Shown here piece after piece: positions 55,150 through 64,000 of a DNA stretch of 64,000 nucleotides. How positions within the stretch are numbered: the first letter of the stretch is position 1; every line of letters begins with the position of its first letter. The position numbers were made by a program, and so were the translations under genes. The DNA is from Aquarana catesbeiana. Lineage: Eukaryota; Chordata; Amphibia; Anura; Ranidae. Under the pieces are notes generated by a model. It was given only the letters and a program-made list of their open reading frames with translations. It did not search any database and was not told where the DNA came from. Where the stretch lies: contig NC_133334.1 in NCBI RefSeq assembly GCF_042186555.1, forward strand, positions 21,625,105 to 21,689,104. The letters are read 5' to 3'.

Positions 55150-56260
55150 GGCCTTTGCTCAATATTTTGGTGAAGCTCCTTTGGCACCAATTACAGCCCC
55201 AAGTCTTTTTTGAGTATGATGCTACACGCTTGGCACACCTATTATTGGGCAGTTTCTCCCGTTCTTCTTTGCAGTACCTTTCAAGCTCCATCAGGTTGGA
55301 TGGGGAGCGTTGGTGCACGGCCATTTTCAGATCTCTCCAGAGATGTTCAATCGGGTTCAAGTCTGGACTCTGGCTGGGCCACTCAAGGACATTCACAGAG
55401 TTGTCCCGTAGCCACTCCTTTGTTGTCTTGGCTGTGTGCTTAGGGTCGTTGACCTGTTGGAAGATGAACCTTTGCCCCAGTCTGAGGTCCAGAGTGCTCT
55501 GGAGCAGGTTTTCATCAAGGATGTCTCTGTACATTGCTGCATTCATCTTTCCCTCGATCCTGACTAGTCTCCCAGTTCCTGTCACTGAAAAACATCCCCA
55601 CAGCATGATTCTGCCACCACCATGCTTCACTGTAGGGATGGTATTGGCCAGGTGATGAGCGGTGCCTGGTTTCCTCCAGACATGACGCTTGCCATTCAGG
55701 CCAAAGAGTTCAAGCTTTGTTTCATCAGACCAGAGAATTTTGTTTCTCATAGTCTGAGAGTCCTTCAAGTGCTTTTTGGCAAACTCCAGATGGGCTGTCA
55801 TGTGCCTTTTACTGAGAAGTGGCTTCCGTTTGACCATTCTACCATACAGGCCTGATTGGTGGAGTCCTGCAGAGATGGTGGTTCTTCTGAAAGGTTCTCC
55901 TCTCTCCACAGAGAAATGCTGGAGCTCTGTCAGAGTGACCATCGGGTTCTTGGTCACCCCCCTGACTAAGGCCCTTCTCCCCTGATCTCTCAGTTTGGCC
56001 AGATGGCCCGCTCTATGAAGTGTCCTGGTGGTTCCAAACTTCTTCCATTTATGGATGATGAAGGCCACTGTGCTCATTAGGACCTTCAATGCTGCAGAAA
56101 TTTTTCTGTACCCTTCCCTAGACCTGTGCCTCCATACAATCCTGTCTCGGAGGTCTACAGACCATTCCTTGGACTTCATGGCTTGGTTTGTGCTCTGACA
56201 TGCACTGTTAACTGTGGGACCTTCTATAGACAGGTGTGTTCCTTTCCAAATCATGTCCAA
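55118..56260 (-). CDS. Tc1-family transposase, catalytically disabled
   Basis: A 380-codon frame that would cut and rejoin the element's inverted ends in the nucleus. The family's usual start matches Met28 (56179-56177), MKSKEWSVDLRDR; the upstream 27 codons are probably untranslated. Residues about 30-85 are the bipartite helix-turn-helix region, followed by RAGHLAKL where a GRPR-like basic linker is usual. The triad reads Asp179 (ILWSDETK), Val270 (FQQVNDPKHTA) and Glu305 (SPDLNPIEHLW). The 34-residue spacing from 270 to 305 shows Val270 stands where the second Asp belongs (codon at 55453-55451 is GTC). A one-base insertion in the T-run at 55206-55211 shifts the last ~30 codons, bypasses the family's stop near 55161, and runs into the 28-bp minisatellite. 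Frame otherwise intact, so decay is recent; function is not expected. Confidence 0.9.
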   Translation of the reverse strand: MDMIWKGTHLSIEGPTVNSACQSTNQAMKSKEWSVDLRDRIVWRHRSREGYRKISAALKVLMSTVAFIIHKWKKFGTTRTLHRAGHLAKLRDQGRRALVRGVTKNPMVTLTELQHFSVERGEPFRRTTISAGLHQSGLYGRMVKRKPLLSKRHMTAHLEFAKKHLKDSQTMRNKILWSDETKLELFGLNGKRHVWRKPGTAHHLANTIPTVKHGGGRIMLWGCFSVTGTGRLVRIEGKMNAAMYRDILDENLLQSTLDLRLGQRFIFQQVNDPKHTAKTTKEWLRDNSVNVLEWPSQSPDLNPIEHLWRDLKMAVHQRSPSNLMELERYCKEEREKLPNNRCAKRVASYSKKTWGCNWCQRSFTKILSKGRDTYVHGRSL

Positions 56261-56912
56261 TCAACTGAATTTACCACAGGTGGACTCCAATCAAGTTGTA
56301 GAAACATCTCAAGGATGATCAGTGGAAACAGGAGGAACCTGAGCTCAATTTTGAGTGTCATGGCAAAGGCTGTGAATACTTACATTATGTACATGGGATT
56401 TTTTTCGTTTTATATTTTTAATAAATTTGCAAAGATTTTAAACAAACTTCTTTCACATTGTCATTATGGGGCATTGTTTGTAGAATTTTGAGGAAAAGAA
56501 TTAATTTAATCCATTTTGGAATAAGGCTGTAACATAACAAAATGTGGAAAAAAGTGAAACACTGTGAATACTTTCCAGGTGCACTGTTTGCAGGTTGCGG
56601 TTTGCATATTCCGGGTGCATTTTGCGTTTTTCAACACACATATTTGATCCATTGAAGTCTATGGTACCAAAAACCAAAAAAAAAAAGTCCCTGGACCTTT
56701 CCATAAAATGCACAGATGTGAACGTGAGCCATAGGAAACCACTGTAAATGGACTGTAGTGTGTTTCTGCAAAACTGAAAACGTACTAAAAAATGCATAGG
56801 TGTGAACCAAGCCTAAGTCACTTTTTATTTTGCCCAGAGTTCCACTTTAAATGGGCAAAAAAGCTTGGAATTAAAGCAGCTGCTTGTTTCACACCACTCC
56901 CTGTGATTTGTC

Positions 56913-57405
56913 TTAAAGGGGTTGTAAACCTACGTGTTTTTTTCACCTTAATGCATCCTATGCATTAAGGTGAAAAACACCTGGCAGTGACCGGCCCCCG
57001 AGCCCCCCCCCCCCCCCCCCGTTTTACTTACCTGAGCCCTGGAACTTGACCCAGCGGGGATGTGCTGTCTCTCTGCCCGGGGTTCTCGGCTCTTGATTGG
57101 ATAGATTGATAGCAGCACAGCCATTGGCTCCCACTGCTGTCAATCAAATCCAATGATGCTGGCGCCGGGGGCGGGGCCAAGTTCTGCATTCAGCCTCTAT
57201 GGATGCTGAATGCTGGACTCGGGAGCACGCCCACAAGGTAACCCCCCGGAGAGCGCTTCCCCGAGGGGGTTATCTGATGTGGGAATGAGCCACGAGAGCC
57301 GCCGAGGGACCCCAGAAGAGCAGATTCGGGTCCACTCTGTGCAAAACGAGCTGCACAGTAAAGGTAAGTATGACATGTTTTTTTTTTTTCTTACAATCAC
57401 TTTAA
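56913..57405. mobile_element. TTAA-ended MITE with perfect hairpin
   Basis: TTAAAGGGGTTGTAAACC and TTACAATCACTTTAA are inverted, TTAA at 56913-56916 and 57402-57405. Just inside the left end, TTCACCTTAATGCAT and ATGCATTAAGGTGAA form a stem with a short loop (about 56942-56976). C-run at 57004-57019. Confidence 0.88.
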
Positions 57406-57640
57406 GGCTTGTTTCACACCTATGCATTTTTTCAGTGCGTTTTCTGTTTTGCAGAAACACATTACAGTGATCCATTTAACATGGTTTCCTATGGGTCACG
57501 TTCACATCTGTGCATTTTATGAAAAGGGCCAGGGATTTTTTTCTGGTTTTTGGTTCCATAGACTTCAATTGATCAAAAATGTGTATTGGAAAATGCAAAA
57601 TGCACCTGCAATATGTAAACTGCAACCTGCAGGTGTAAAT
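57402..57640. mobile_element. GTTCACAC-type MITE copy abutting the TTAA MITE
   Basis: TTAAGGCTTGTTTCACACC shares the TTAA of the preceding element. The body CCATTTAACATGGTTTCCTA and the end GCAACCTGCAGGTG match 56587-56816 in reverse. Confidence 0.65.
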
Positions 57641-57795
57641 GGTTCAATTAGTATCTGGTAGAAGTCCCCATCTGGCAACGTTCAGCACACCAATCGAAAA
57701 CCCTGGCAGAATATCTAGCAAGAGACGTAGAAGGAGAGTAGCTTGTTTTTAAAGGCTGTCCTGTAAAAATTCTTCAAAGGAAAATTTTCACCCTT
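57641..57795. other. Short spacer
   Basis: No family recognised. Confidence 0.25.
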
Positions 57796-60109
57796 AGGCT
57801 CGATTCACATCTATGCATGTTGCTTTTGAGCGTTTCTGCAGTGCTTTTTGCGGTACTTGCCGCGTTTTTGGAGATGCGTTTTTACTGCGATTTTGCAGCA
57901 ATTTGCGTTTTTTTTACACTGTATATAGCTGGTTGCTAAGGAGGGGGCCGGGAAGCCGGCCGCCGCATCCTTAACAACCAATGAGTTATCAGCTGTCAGC
58001 TGGCTTCCCGCTGAATGTAAAAAAAAAGAATTGCTTGCTAAAAAAAAAATTGAAAGAAAAAACAGCGTGGGTTCCCCCCCCCAGGTCCATACCAGGCCCT
58101 TGGGTCTAGTATGGATTCGGAGGGGACCCCCACACACCAATTTTTTTTTTAAAAATGGCGTCCCCACAAAATCCATACCAGACCCTTATCCGAGCATGCA
58201 GCCCGGCAGGTCAGGAAAGGGAGGGGACGAGCGAGCGCTCCCCCCCCCCCGAACCATACCAGGCCGCATGCCCTCAACATGGGGGGATGGGTGCTTTGGA
58301 GCGGGGGGGGCTCTGCGCCCCCCACCCCAAAGCACCTTGCCCCCATGTTGATGGGGACAAGGGCTTCTTCCCGACAACCCTTGCCCGGTGGTTGTCGGGG
58401 TTTGCGGGCGGGGGGCTTATCGGAATCTGGTAGCCCCCTTTAACAAGTGGGCCCCCAGATCCCGCCCCCCCCTATGTGAATGAGTATGGGGTACATTGTA
58501 CCCCTACCCATTTACTAAAAAAAAAAGTAGTGTAGTGTTAAAAAATACAGTAGACAGTTTTTGACAAGTCTTTTATTAAAAATCTTTTCCTTCTCCGCTT
58601 CTTCCTCCGGTCTTCCTCCATCTTCTCCCGCATCTTCATCCTCTGGTCTTCTCCTTCTTCCCCTGCTTCTTCTTCTGCTCTTCTTCTGTCTTTTTTGTCC
58701 AGTGTTTCTCTTCCTCTGCCGCCGCTCCCGCCGACGACCCTCCTCCAATGCTGCGTCCCGCTGATCTGTCGGCGCCGATGTCCTGCATTTCTTAAATAAT
58801 GGTGGGGGCGTGGCAATCGGATTATGTCATCTGAAGGCCACGCCCCTTGTGACGTCACCGCCCGTGGCATGATGGGTCCGTGATGTCACAAGGGGGCGTG
58901 GCCTCCGGATGAAGTAATTCAATTGCCACGCCCCCATAGTTATTTAATAAATGCAGGTCATCGGCGCCGACAGATCAGCAGGACGCAGCATCTGAGGAGG
59001 AGCGGCGGCAGAGGAAGAAGAACACCAGACGACAAAGAAGACAGAAGAAGAGCAGAAGAAGAAGCAGGGGAGAAAGAGAAGACCGGAGGATGAAGATGCG
59101 GGAGAAGATGGAGGAAGACTGGAGGAAGGAGCGGAGAAGAAGATTTTTTAATAAAAGACTTGTCAAAAACTGTCTACTCTATTTTTTAACACTACACTAC
59201 TTTTTTTTTAGTGAATGGGTAGGGGTACAATGTACCCCATACTCATTTACATAGGGGGGGCCAGGATCTGGGGGCACCCTTGTAAAAGGGGGCTTCCAGA
59301 TTCCGATAAGCCCCCCAGCACGCAGACCCCGACAACCACCAGGCAAAGATTGTCGGGAAGAGGCCCTTGTCCCCATCAACATGGGGGCAAGGTGCTTTGG
59401 GGTGGGGGGCGCAGAGCCCCCCTTGCTCCAAAGCACCCATCCCCCCATGTTGAGGGCATGCGGCCTGAAATGGTTCAGGAGGGGGGGGGCGCTCGCTCGT
59501 CCCCTCCCTTCCATGACCTGCTGGGCTGCATGCTCGGATAAGGGTCTGGTATGGATTTTGGGGGACCCCCACTCCATTTTTTTTAAAAATGTTGGTGTGT
59601 GGGGGGTCCCCTCCGAATCCATACTAGACACAGGGGCCTGGTAAAGACCCAAGGGCCTGATATGGACTTGGGAGGGAACCCCACGCTGTTTTTGTTTCAC
59701 AATTTTTTTTTTAGTCGGCTTTTTTTTTTTTTACATTGAGCGGGAAGCCAGCTGACAGCTGATTACTCATCGGTTGTTAAGGACGCGGAGGCCGGCTTCC
59801 CAGCCCCCTCCTTAGCAACTAGCTATATACAGTGTAAAAAAAAAAGAAATAAAAAAAAACCGCAAAATGCAAATTGCAGCAAAATCGTGCTAAAAACGCG
59901 GTACTTGCATTTTGGATGCGGGTCCATTGAATTCTATTACATGCAAAACGCTGCATTTTGCGGGGAAAAAGTCCCTGACCCTTTCCAAAAACGCAGAGGC
60001 ACAAAAATGCATTGATGTGAACATGTTCCATAGGAACCCATGTTAAAAAATTTCCCTGCATTGCTGCAAAATGCATAAAAAAAAACGCATTAGTGTGAAT
60101 TCAGCCTTA
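57796..60109. mobile_element. 2.3-kb foldback palindrome
   Basis: Left end TTAGGCTCGATTCACATC and right end GTGTGAATTCAGCCTTAG are inverted. The arms mirror each other all the way in: GTATATAGCTGGTTGCTAAG / CTTAGCAACTAGCTATATAC; ATCCATACCAGACCCTTATC on the left and its mirror near 59537; GGTACATTGTACCCCTACCC and GGGTAGGGGTACAATGTACC; CTTGTGACGTCAC (58846-58858) and GTGATGTCACAAG (58880-58892). The spacer is 21 bp (58859-58879). Arms are about 1.06 and 1.23 kb; the right arm has small extra duplications. Arg/Glu-rich frames in the arms recur in mirror image and are not supported as genes. Confidence 0.93.
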
Positions 60110-60110
60110 G

Positions 60111-60422
60111 CCCTGGTTCACACTGACCGCGGGAATGAAATCGTGCCAGTTCAGCTGAACTCGCACAATTTCATTCCCGCATGTGAGTCCCGACTTTGGG
60201 GGCGATTTCAGAGATATCTGCACAGGTTTCTGCCCAGATGTCAGTGGAAGTCGCACCCCGAAATCGCCAAAAGTAGTACAGAAACTACCTTTGGGAATCG
60301 GTGCGGTGCCGCAAATGCAGCGTCGCACCGCTTCGGACGCTGCCATTGCCGGAAATTGCCGCCGATTTGGCATGCGATTTGACATGTCATCGCATGTCAA
60401 ATCGCATCAATGTGAACCAGGG
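60111..60422. mobile_element. Palindromic GTTCACAC MITE
   Basis: CCCTGGTTCACACTGA and ATCAATGTGAACCAGGG are inverted; GCGATTTGACATG / CATGTCAAATCGC mirror inside. It abuts the 2.3-kb palindrome directly. Confidence 0.85.
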
Positions 60423-60944
60423 CGTGCACAAACTGTCAGCCCTTCCATTTTCTTTAGAACTCCCATGTGGTAAAGCTATAAAACATGTCCTGTGGCAATC
60501 AGTTATGCCTCTAAATTCCAAAATAACCCCTCCCATTATAAAAAAAATGTTTTCAGACAACAAATTGTGCCAAATTTTTAATCAGATTGCTTTGCTTTGA
60601 TCAAAGATACAAGATATGTGACAGTTGAAACCACAAACAGAGAATCAACAATCTGATTTAATTGGATGTATTTAACAATGTTTTTGTTTCACCCAGGATT
60701 CACTTATTTATCCAATTGAATTGAATTGGCTTTGATGTATTCCTATGTATATGTGACACCGGCACTGATATTATGGTTTTATTAACAAAGAACATTGTTT
60801 CCATTCTTTGCTCATATCTTGTAAACAGAAAGATACGTTGTTGTTAGATTAAAGAATTCCAGGTACAATTTTTTTCTTGCCCAATTTACATGCTATGTCT
60901 AGTTTTTATTATGAACAATGTACATGATATACATACTTTAAATA
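60423..60944. other. AT-rich spacer, no gene seen
   Basis: Unique AT-rich sequence without a recognised family. Confidence 0.35.
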
Positions 60945-61425
60945 CAGTGGAACCTTGGATTACGAGCATAATCCGTTCCAGGAGAATGCTTGTAATCCAA
61001 AGCACTCGCATATCAAAGCGAGTTTCCCCATAGAAGTCAATGGAAATAAAGATAATTTGTTCCGCATTGCCTTCTATTGCATGCAATACCGCATGTGGCC
61101 AGAGGTGGGGGGGCACCGGAGAGCCTCGGAAATACTCGGGGACAGCTTGGCTGAACTCGGAAAGCCTCGGAAAGGCTCGGAAACACTCAGGAATTGAGTA
61201 TTTCCGAGTGATTCCGAGTATTTCTGAACGGCTCCAAACTGTTCCAAGTGTCCCCGGCGCCCCCAGCACCTCTGGCCAAATGCGGTACTGCACAACCCAT
61301 TAGCTTGAATTCTGTTGCTCGTTTTGCATGACAACACTCGCAAACCAAGTCAGAATTAAAAAAAAAAGTTGCTCATCTTTCAAAACGCTCGTTAACCACG
61401 TTACTCGTAAACCAAGGTTCCACTG
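60945..61425. mobile_element. TA-type palindromic MITE (CAGTGGAACCTTGG)
   Basis: CAGTGGAACCTTGGATTACG and CGTAAACCAAGGTTCCACTG are inverted, flanked by TA at 60943-60944 and 61426-61427. Mirrored interior: CCGCATGTGGCCAGAGGTGG / CACCTCTGGCCAAATGCGG. Consistent with Tc1/mariner or pogo-type mobilisation. Confidence 0.92.
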
Positions 61426-61496
61426 TATATATTATTAGCGCTTCACGTTTATTTTAAATTTACTTTATTAGTGTGCTAGCAGCTATAAGCTTACCT

Positions 61497-62704
61497 TTAA
61501 CCCCTTCCCACCGAGCGTACGCAGATGTGCGTACTCGGCTTTCGGGGGTTATACCGGGATGATGCCCGCAGCTGCAGGCATCATCCCGGTACTGTTTTTA
61601 GAGCTGGCGATTGGCTTTCCAGGTATAAAAACCGCTGTGGCTAAAAGCCCCTCGGCTGTTATACCGGAGGAGCAGGAGGGGACGTCCCCACCCTCCCGCC
61701 GCCTCCCGCCGCTCTTACCGGGCCTCCCGATCCACCGGGAGGCCCGATCGCCAATCCGCCGCCTCTGGTGGCTAGTGACAGTCTGGAACAAAGCCGTAAG
61801 TGGATTCATTGCAGCCTTCCAATAGTAAAAAACGAAAGCGACGTCATGACGTCACAACGTCACTTCCCGTTTACTCGGCTGCCAATGGCGCCGGTTTAAA
61901 GAAAATATACAGTATTTAGAATCGCCGAAAATGACGTTCTGAATACTTTGAAGTGCAAAGGAGGGATCGGGGGACTTTTAGACCCCCGATCCCTCCATAA
62001 AGAGTACCTGTCACCACCTATTACTGTCACAAGGGACATTTACATTCCTTGTGACAGCAATAAAAGTGATCTTTTTTTTTTTTTTTTAACACAATTTATA
62101 AATATAAAACTAAAGAAAAGAAAAAAGAATTTTTAAAGCGCCCCCGTCCCCACGAGCTCGCGCAGCAAAGAAAAAAGCATACGGAAGTCGCGCCCGCATA
62201 TGTAAACAGTGTTCAAATCACCCATGTGAGTTATCGCCGCGACCGTCAGAGCGAGAGCAATAATTCTAGCACTAGACCTCCTCTGTACCTGGTAAGCGTA
62301 AAGAAAATTTTAAACGTCACCTATGGAGATTTTTAGGTACCGTAGTTTGCCGCCATTCCAAGAGTGCGTGCAATTATAAAGCGTGACATGTTTGGTATCT
62401 ATTTACTCGGCGTAACATCATCTTTCACATTATACAAAAAAATTGGGCTAACTTTACTGTTTGGCTTTTTTAAAATTCATGAAATTGTACCTTTCCCCAA
62501 AAAGTTGCATTTAAAACAAACACCGCTGCACAAATACCGTGTGATATATAAAATATTGCAACAATCACCATTTTATTCTCTAGATTCTCTGCTAAAAATA
62601 TATATACAATGTTTGGGGGCTCTAAGTAATTTTCTAGCAAAAAATACGGATTTTGACCTGCAAACACCAAATGTCAAAAATAGGCTTAGTCATGAAAGGG
62701 TTAA
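61497..62704. mobile_element. TTAA element (TTAACCCCTTCCCACC), 1.2 kb
   Basis: TTAACCCCTTCCCACCGAGC and TAGTCATGAAAGGGTTAA are inverted, with TTAA at 61497-61500 and 62701-62704. The left part has GGGATGATGCCCGCAGC / GCAGGCATCATCCC as a strong stem. The right part is the source-like sequence of the hAT-like chimeras at 1426 and 14108. A plus frame at 62364 is within the repeat and is not a gene. Confidence 0.88.
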
Positions 62705-63615
62705 GCACGATTTCCTTTTTACAATTCTAGTTTAGCGTCCTACTACTGCAGGTGGCAACCCATCAATCAAGATCCGAAGGCCCCAGTTGAACGTCAGAGA
62801 AATCAGATGAGAGCTGTGCTGTGTGGCAGAGCTGTGTAATTCCAAGGACTGGATGGACAGAAATAACACTCCTTTAGCAGGTCCAACAACTCCTTTACAT
62901 GTGTTTCATCAGTGTTTAGCTGTCCTTCTGTAGTTCAGCTTTAAAAGCACATACCAGTAAGGCCGACGCACAGAACCGGGATGTCTTGGAAATAAAAGAT
63001 TTAATAAAAGATTTTAGGGGATTTTCGGGCCTGTGGGGTGCTGTCTGGGCATCGTGTGCCCAGGGAAATGGATGGTGACCTTTTACTTCCTGAGCAGCCC
63101 TCAGCATTGTCCTTCTCCCCAAACAATAAGAACTGTGCTCAATGTAGATAAAACGCCTCAGCGGCTTCCGACACTTAGCTCCTGGGTGGCACTTCTGTAA
63201 AAGGCCTTTGTGTCCATCTCAGCTGATGGCCCAAAACCTCCCGCCACGACTGTAATTATTCTTTAACAGGTCCTTTGTAAGGCGACAGGACACCGAGTTA
63301 CGAGGGGGGCTTTTCATTTAACTCCAAACGGCGAGAAAATAATGATCTCATGACACATGCCCCGTGATTGTCGACCACCATCGCGCTCATGACATCAAGC
63401 TGCTGGATTCTCTTTTAGGCTGGGCGAAACCATAGACAATGTCCCGAGTGGTTGAAAACACGACTAATGGCAAAGTAAGGATTAAAGCGTACCTGTGGAA
63501 TATTAGTAAAAAACGAAACAGACTAGGCACAGGCATTGTGTAAGATCGTTTTTTTTTCTTTATTTACTTCAGAATCAGTTACAGATAATAACTGTTGAGT
63601 ACAGCTGATTGTAGA
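62705..63615. other. Low-repeat block, candidate conserved non-coding element
   Basis: From about 62920 to 63540 there is no tandem, MITE or homopolymer signature. TGTAATTATTCTTTAACAGG, ATAATGATCTCATGACAC and similar AT-core motifs sit in moderately GC sequence. No credible frame. Conservation must be tested. Confidence 0.3.
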
Positions 63616-64000
63616 TGTAGCCCCCTCCTAGATAGGTTGCTAGGAAAGTTAGGTCAACAGTGGAGCGGTTTGTGATTGCTTTGGGCTGTTCTGGGCTCCA
63701 CTGGCTGCGGGTTTGATTGTTCTCCCCTGCCTTCTGGAGGATTGTAGAAAGTAGTGGGCTGGAAAGGCAAATTAGCAACCTGAATATTTACTGCATGTTG
63801 TCTCAGCCAATCCCCGGGGGAGGATGCCCTAGAAGGTGGCTGTGGGAATGCATTAATAGTTAAGAGCCTGAGGTAGCCCTGTTCTTGTCCTGGAGGAGAA
63901 GTTCCCAGCCTGAAGGGCAGCTGCTCTCTCCAGACAGTTCAGCTGAAATCCTGCCTGTGCTCATCGAGGTCCCAGCTGTGGCAGGCTTGGGGGGGCCTGT
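63616..64000 (+). mobile_element. LTR-like element, copy B, cut by window end
   Basis: It starts TGTAGCCCCCTCCTAGATAG and follows copy A (38319-38871, minus) to the window edge at GGCAGGCTTGGGGGGGCCTG. The two copies are diverged by substitutions and small indels throughout. The right end is not in the window. Confidence 0.6.

Larger units (their letters stand above)
54798..56586 (-). mobile_element. Near-complete Tc1-like DNA transposon (1.79 kb)
   Basis: Long imperfect inverted ends of about 200 bp: CAGTGCATCGGGAAAAGTAT on the left, and CAGTGCACCTGGAAAGTATT read from the right on the minus strand. Both continue TTTTTCCACATTTTGTTATG and GCCTTATTCCAAAATGG. TA precedes the left end; the right flank is TT, so the duplication has decayed. 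One transposase frame lies on the minus strand between them. Confidence 0.95.
54780..56816. mobile_element. GTTCACAC-type MITE split by the Tc1 element
   Basis: AAGGCCTGGTTCACACATA (54780-54798) and TGTGAACCAAGCCTAAG (56800-56816) are inverted ends. The body resumes right after the Tc1 right terminus with TTTGCAGGTTGCGGTTTGC. A reversed copy of the same body is at 57402-57640. Confidence 0.75.

Noticed and set aside
55155..55985. Plus-strand frames opposite the transposase
   Set aside because: Antisense shadows of the minus-strand transposase gene, which has the family motifs.
58515..59166. Arg/Glu-rich frames in the palindrome arms
   Set aside because: They occur as mirror images in both arms from GAAGAA-rich DNA; no start or domain evidence.

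Overview
The window reads as intergenic or intronic DNA of a large, repeat-rich vertebrate genome, most likely an anuran and probably a true frog (Ranidae). That call rests on repeat families I recognise from ranid assemblies: TTAACCACTTG...CAAGTGGTTAA elements with an internal GCACTGATGGGCAC array, GCCGCGTACACACGGTCGG palindromes, TTAAAGTGG-ended MITEs, and Tc1 elements with long terminal repeats. It was made from memory, without a search. A run of exactly 500 N (13136-13635) marks an assembly gap. I see no rRNA, tRNA, CRISPR or bacterial-type operon. Apart from transposase sequence I cannot identify a protein-coding gene.

Layout. 1-0.6 kb: a 33-bp tandem array running off the left edge. 1.4-2.8 kb: nested hAT-like MITEs. 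3.4-4.4 kb: a 1-kb homopurine minisatellite. 5-9 kb: MITEs, a 105-bp array and GATA/CA microsatellites. 9.8-19.2 kb: TTAA-ended MITEs, a 44-48 bp CCTAGG array and the gap. 19.8-25.6 kb: two G-rich satellites inside a field of diverged units sharing the core AGGAGCTTGCACTCT. This field abuts a CpG-rich, CCAAT-box-bearing promoter candidate at 25.6-26.0 kb. 26.1-36.6 kb: a chain of abutting and nested DNA elements plus an LTR-like insertion. 37-41 kb: arrays and an LTR-like element in minus orientation. 41.3-44.4 kb: low-repeat sequence that could hold conserved non-coding elements. 44-47.8 kb: an old tandem duplication with 45-bp arrays. 48-51.5 kb: further MITEs. 52-56.6 kb: two Tc1-like elements. 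One is folded back inside a TA microsatellite. The other is nearly full length with a 380-codon transposase frame. 57.8-60.1 kb: a 2.3-kb foldback palindrome. 60.9-62.7 kb: TA- and TTAA-type elements. 62.7-63.6 kb: low-repeat sequence, then a second LTR-like copy running off the right edge.

The only long credible coding frame is the Tc1 transposase at 55118-56260 (minus). It keeps the first Asp and the Glu of the DD34E triad, has Val in place of the second Asp, and has a 1-nt insertion near its end. It is therefore predicted inactive, although both long terminal inverted repeats remain readable. Most other long open frames are artefacts of tandem arrays whose period is a multiple of three, or of dinucleotide runs.

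The strongest candidates for new biology are the 2.3-kb palindrome, the satellite-filled presumptive first intron next to the CpG promoter candidate, the duplicated non-coding block at 44/46.6 kb, and the recurrent back-to-back insertion of TTAA elements.
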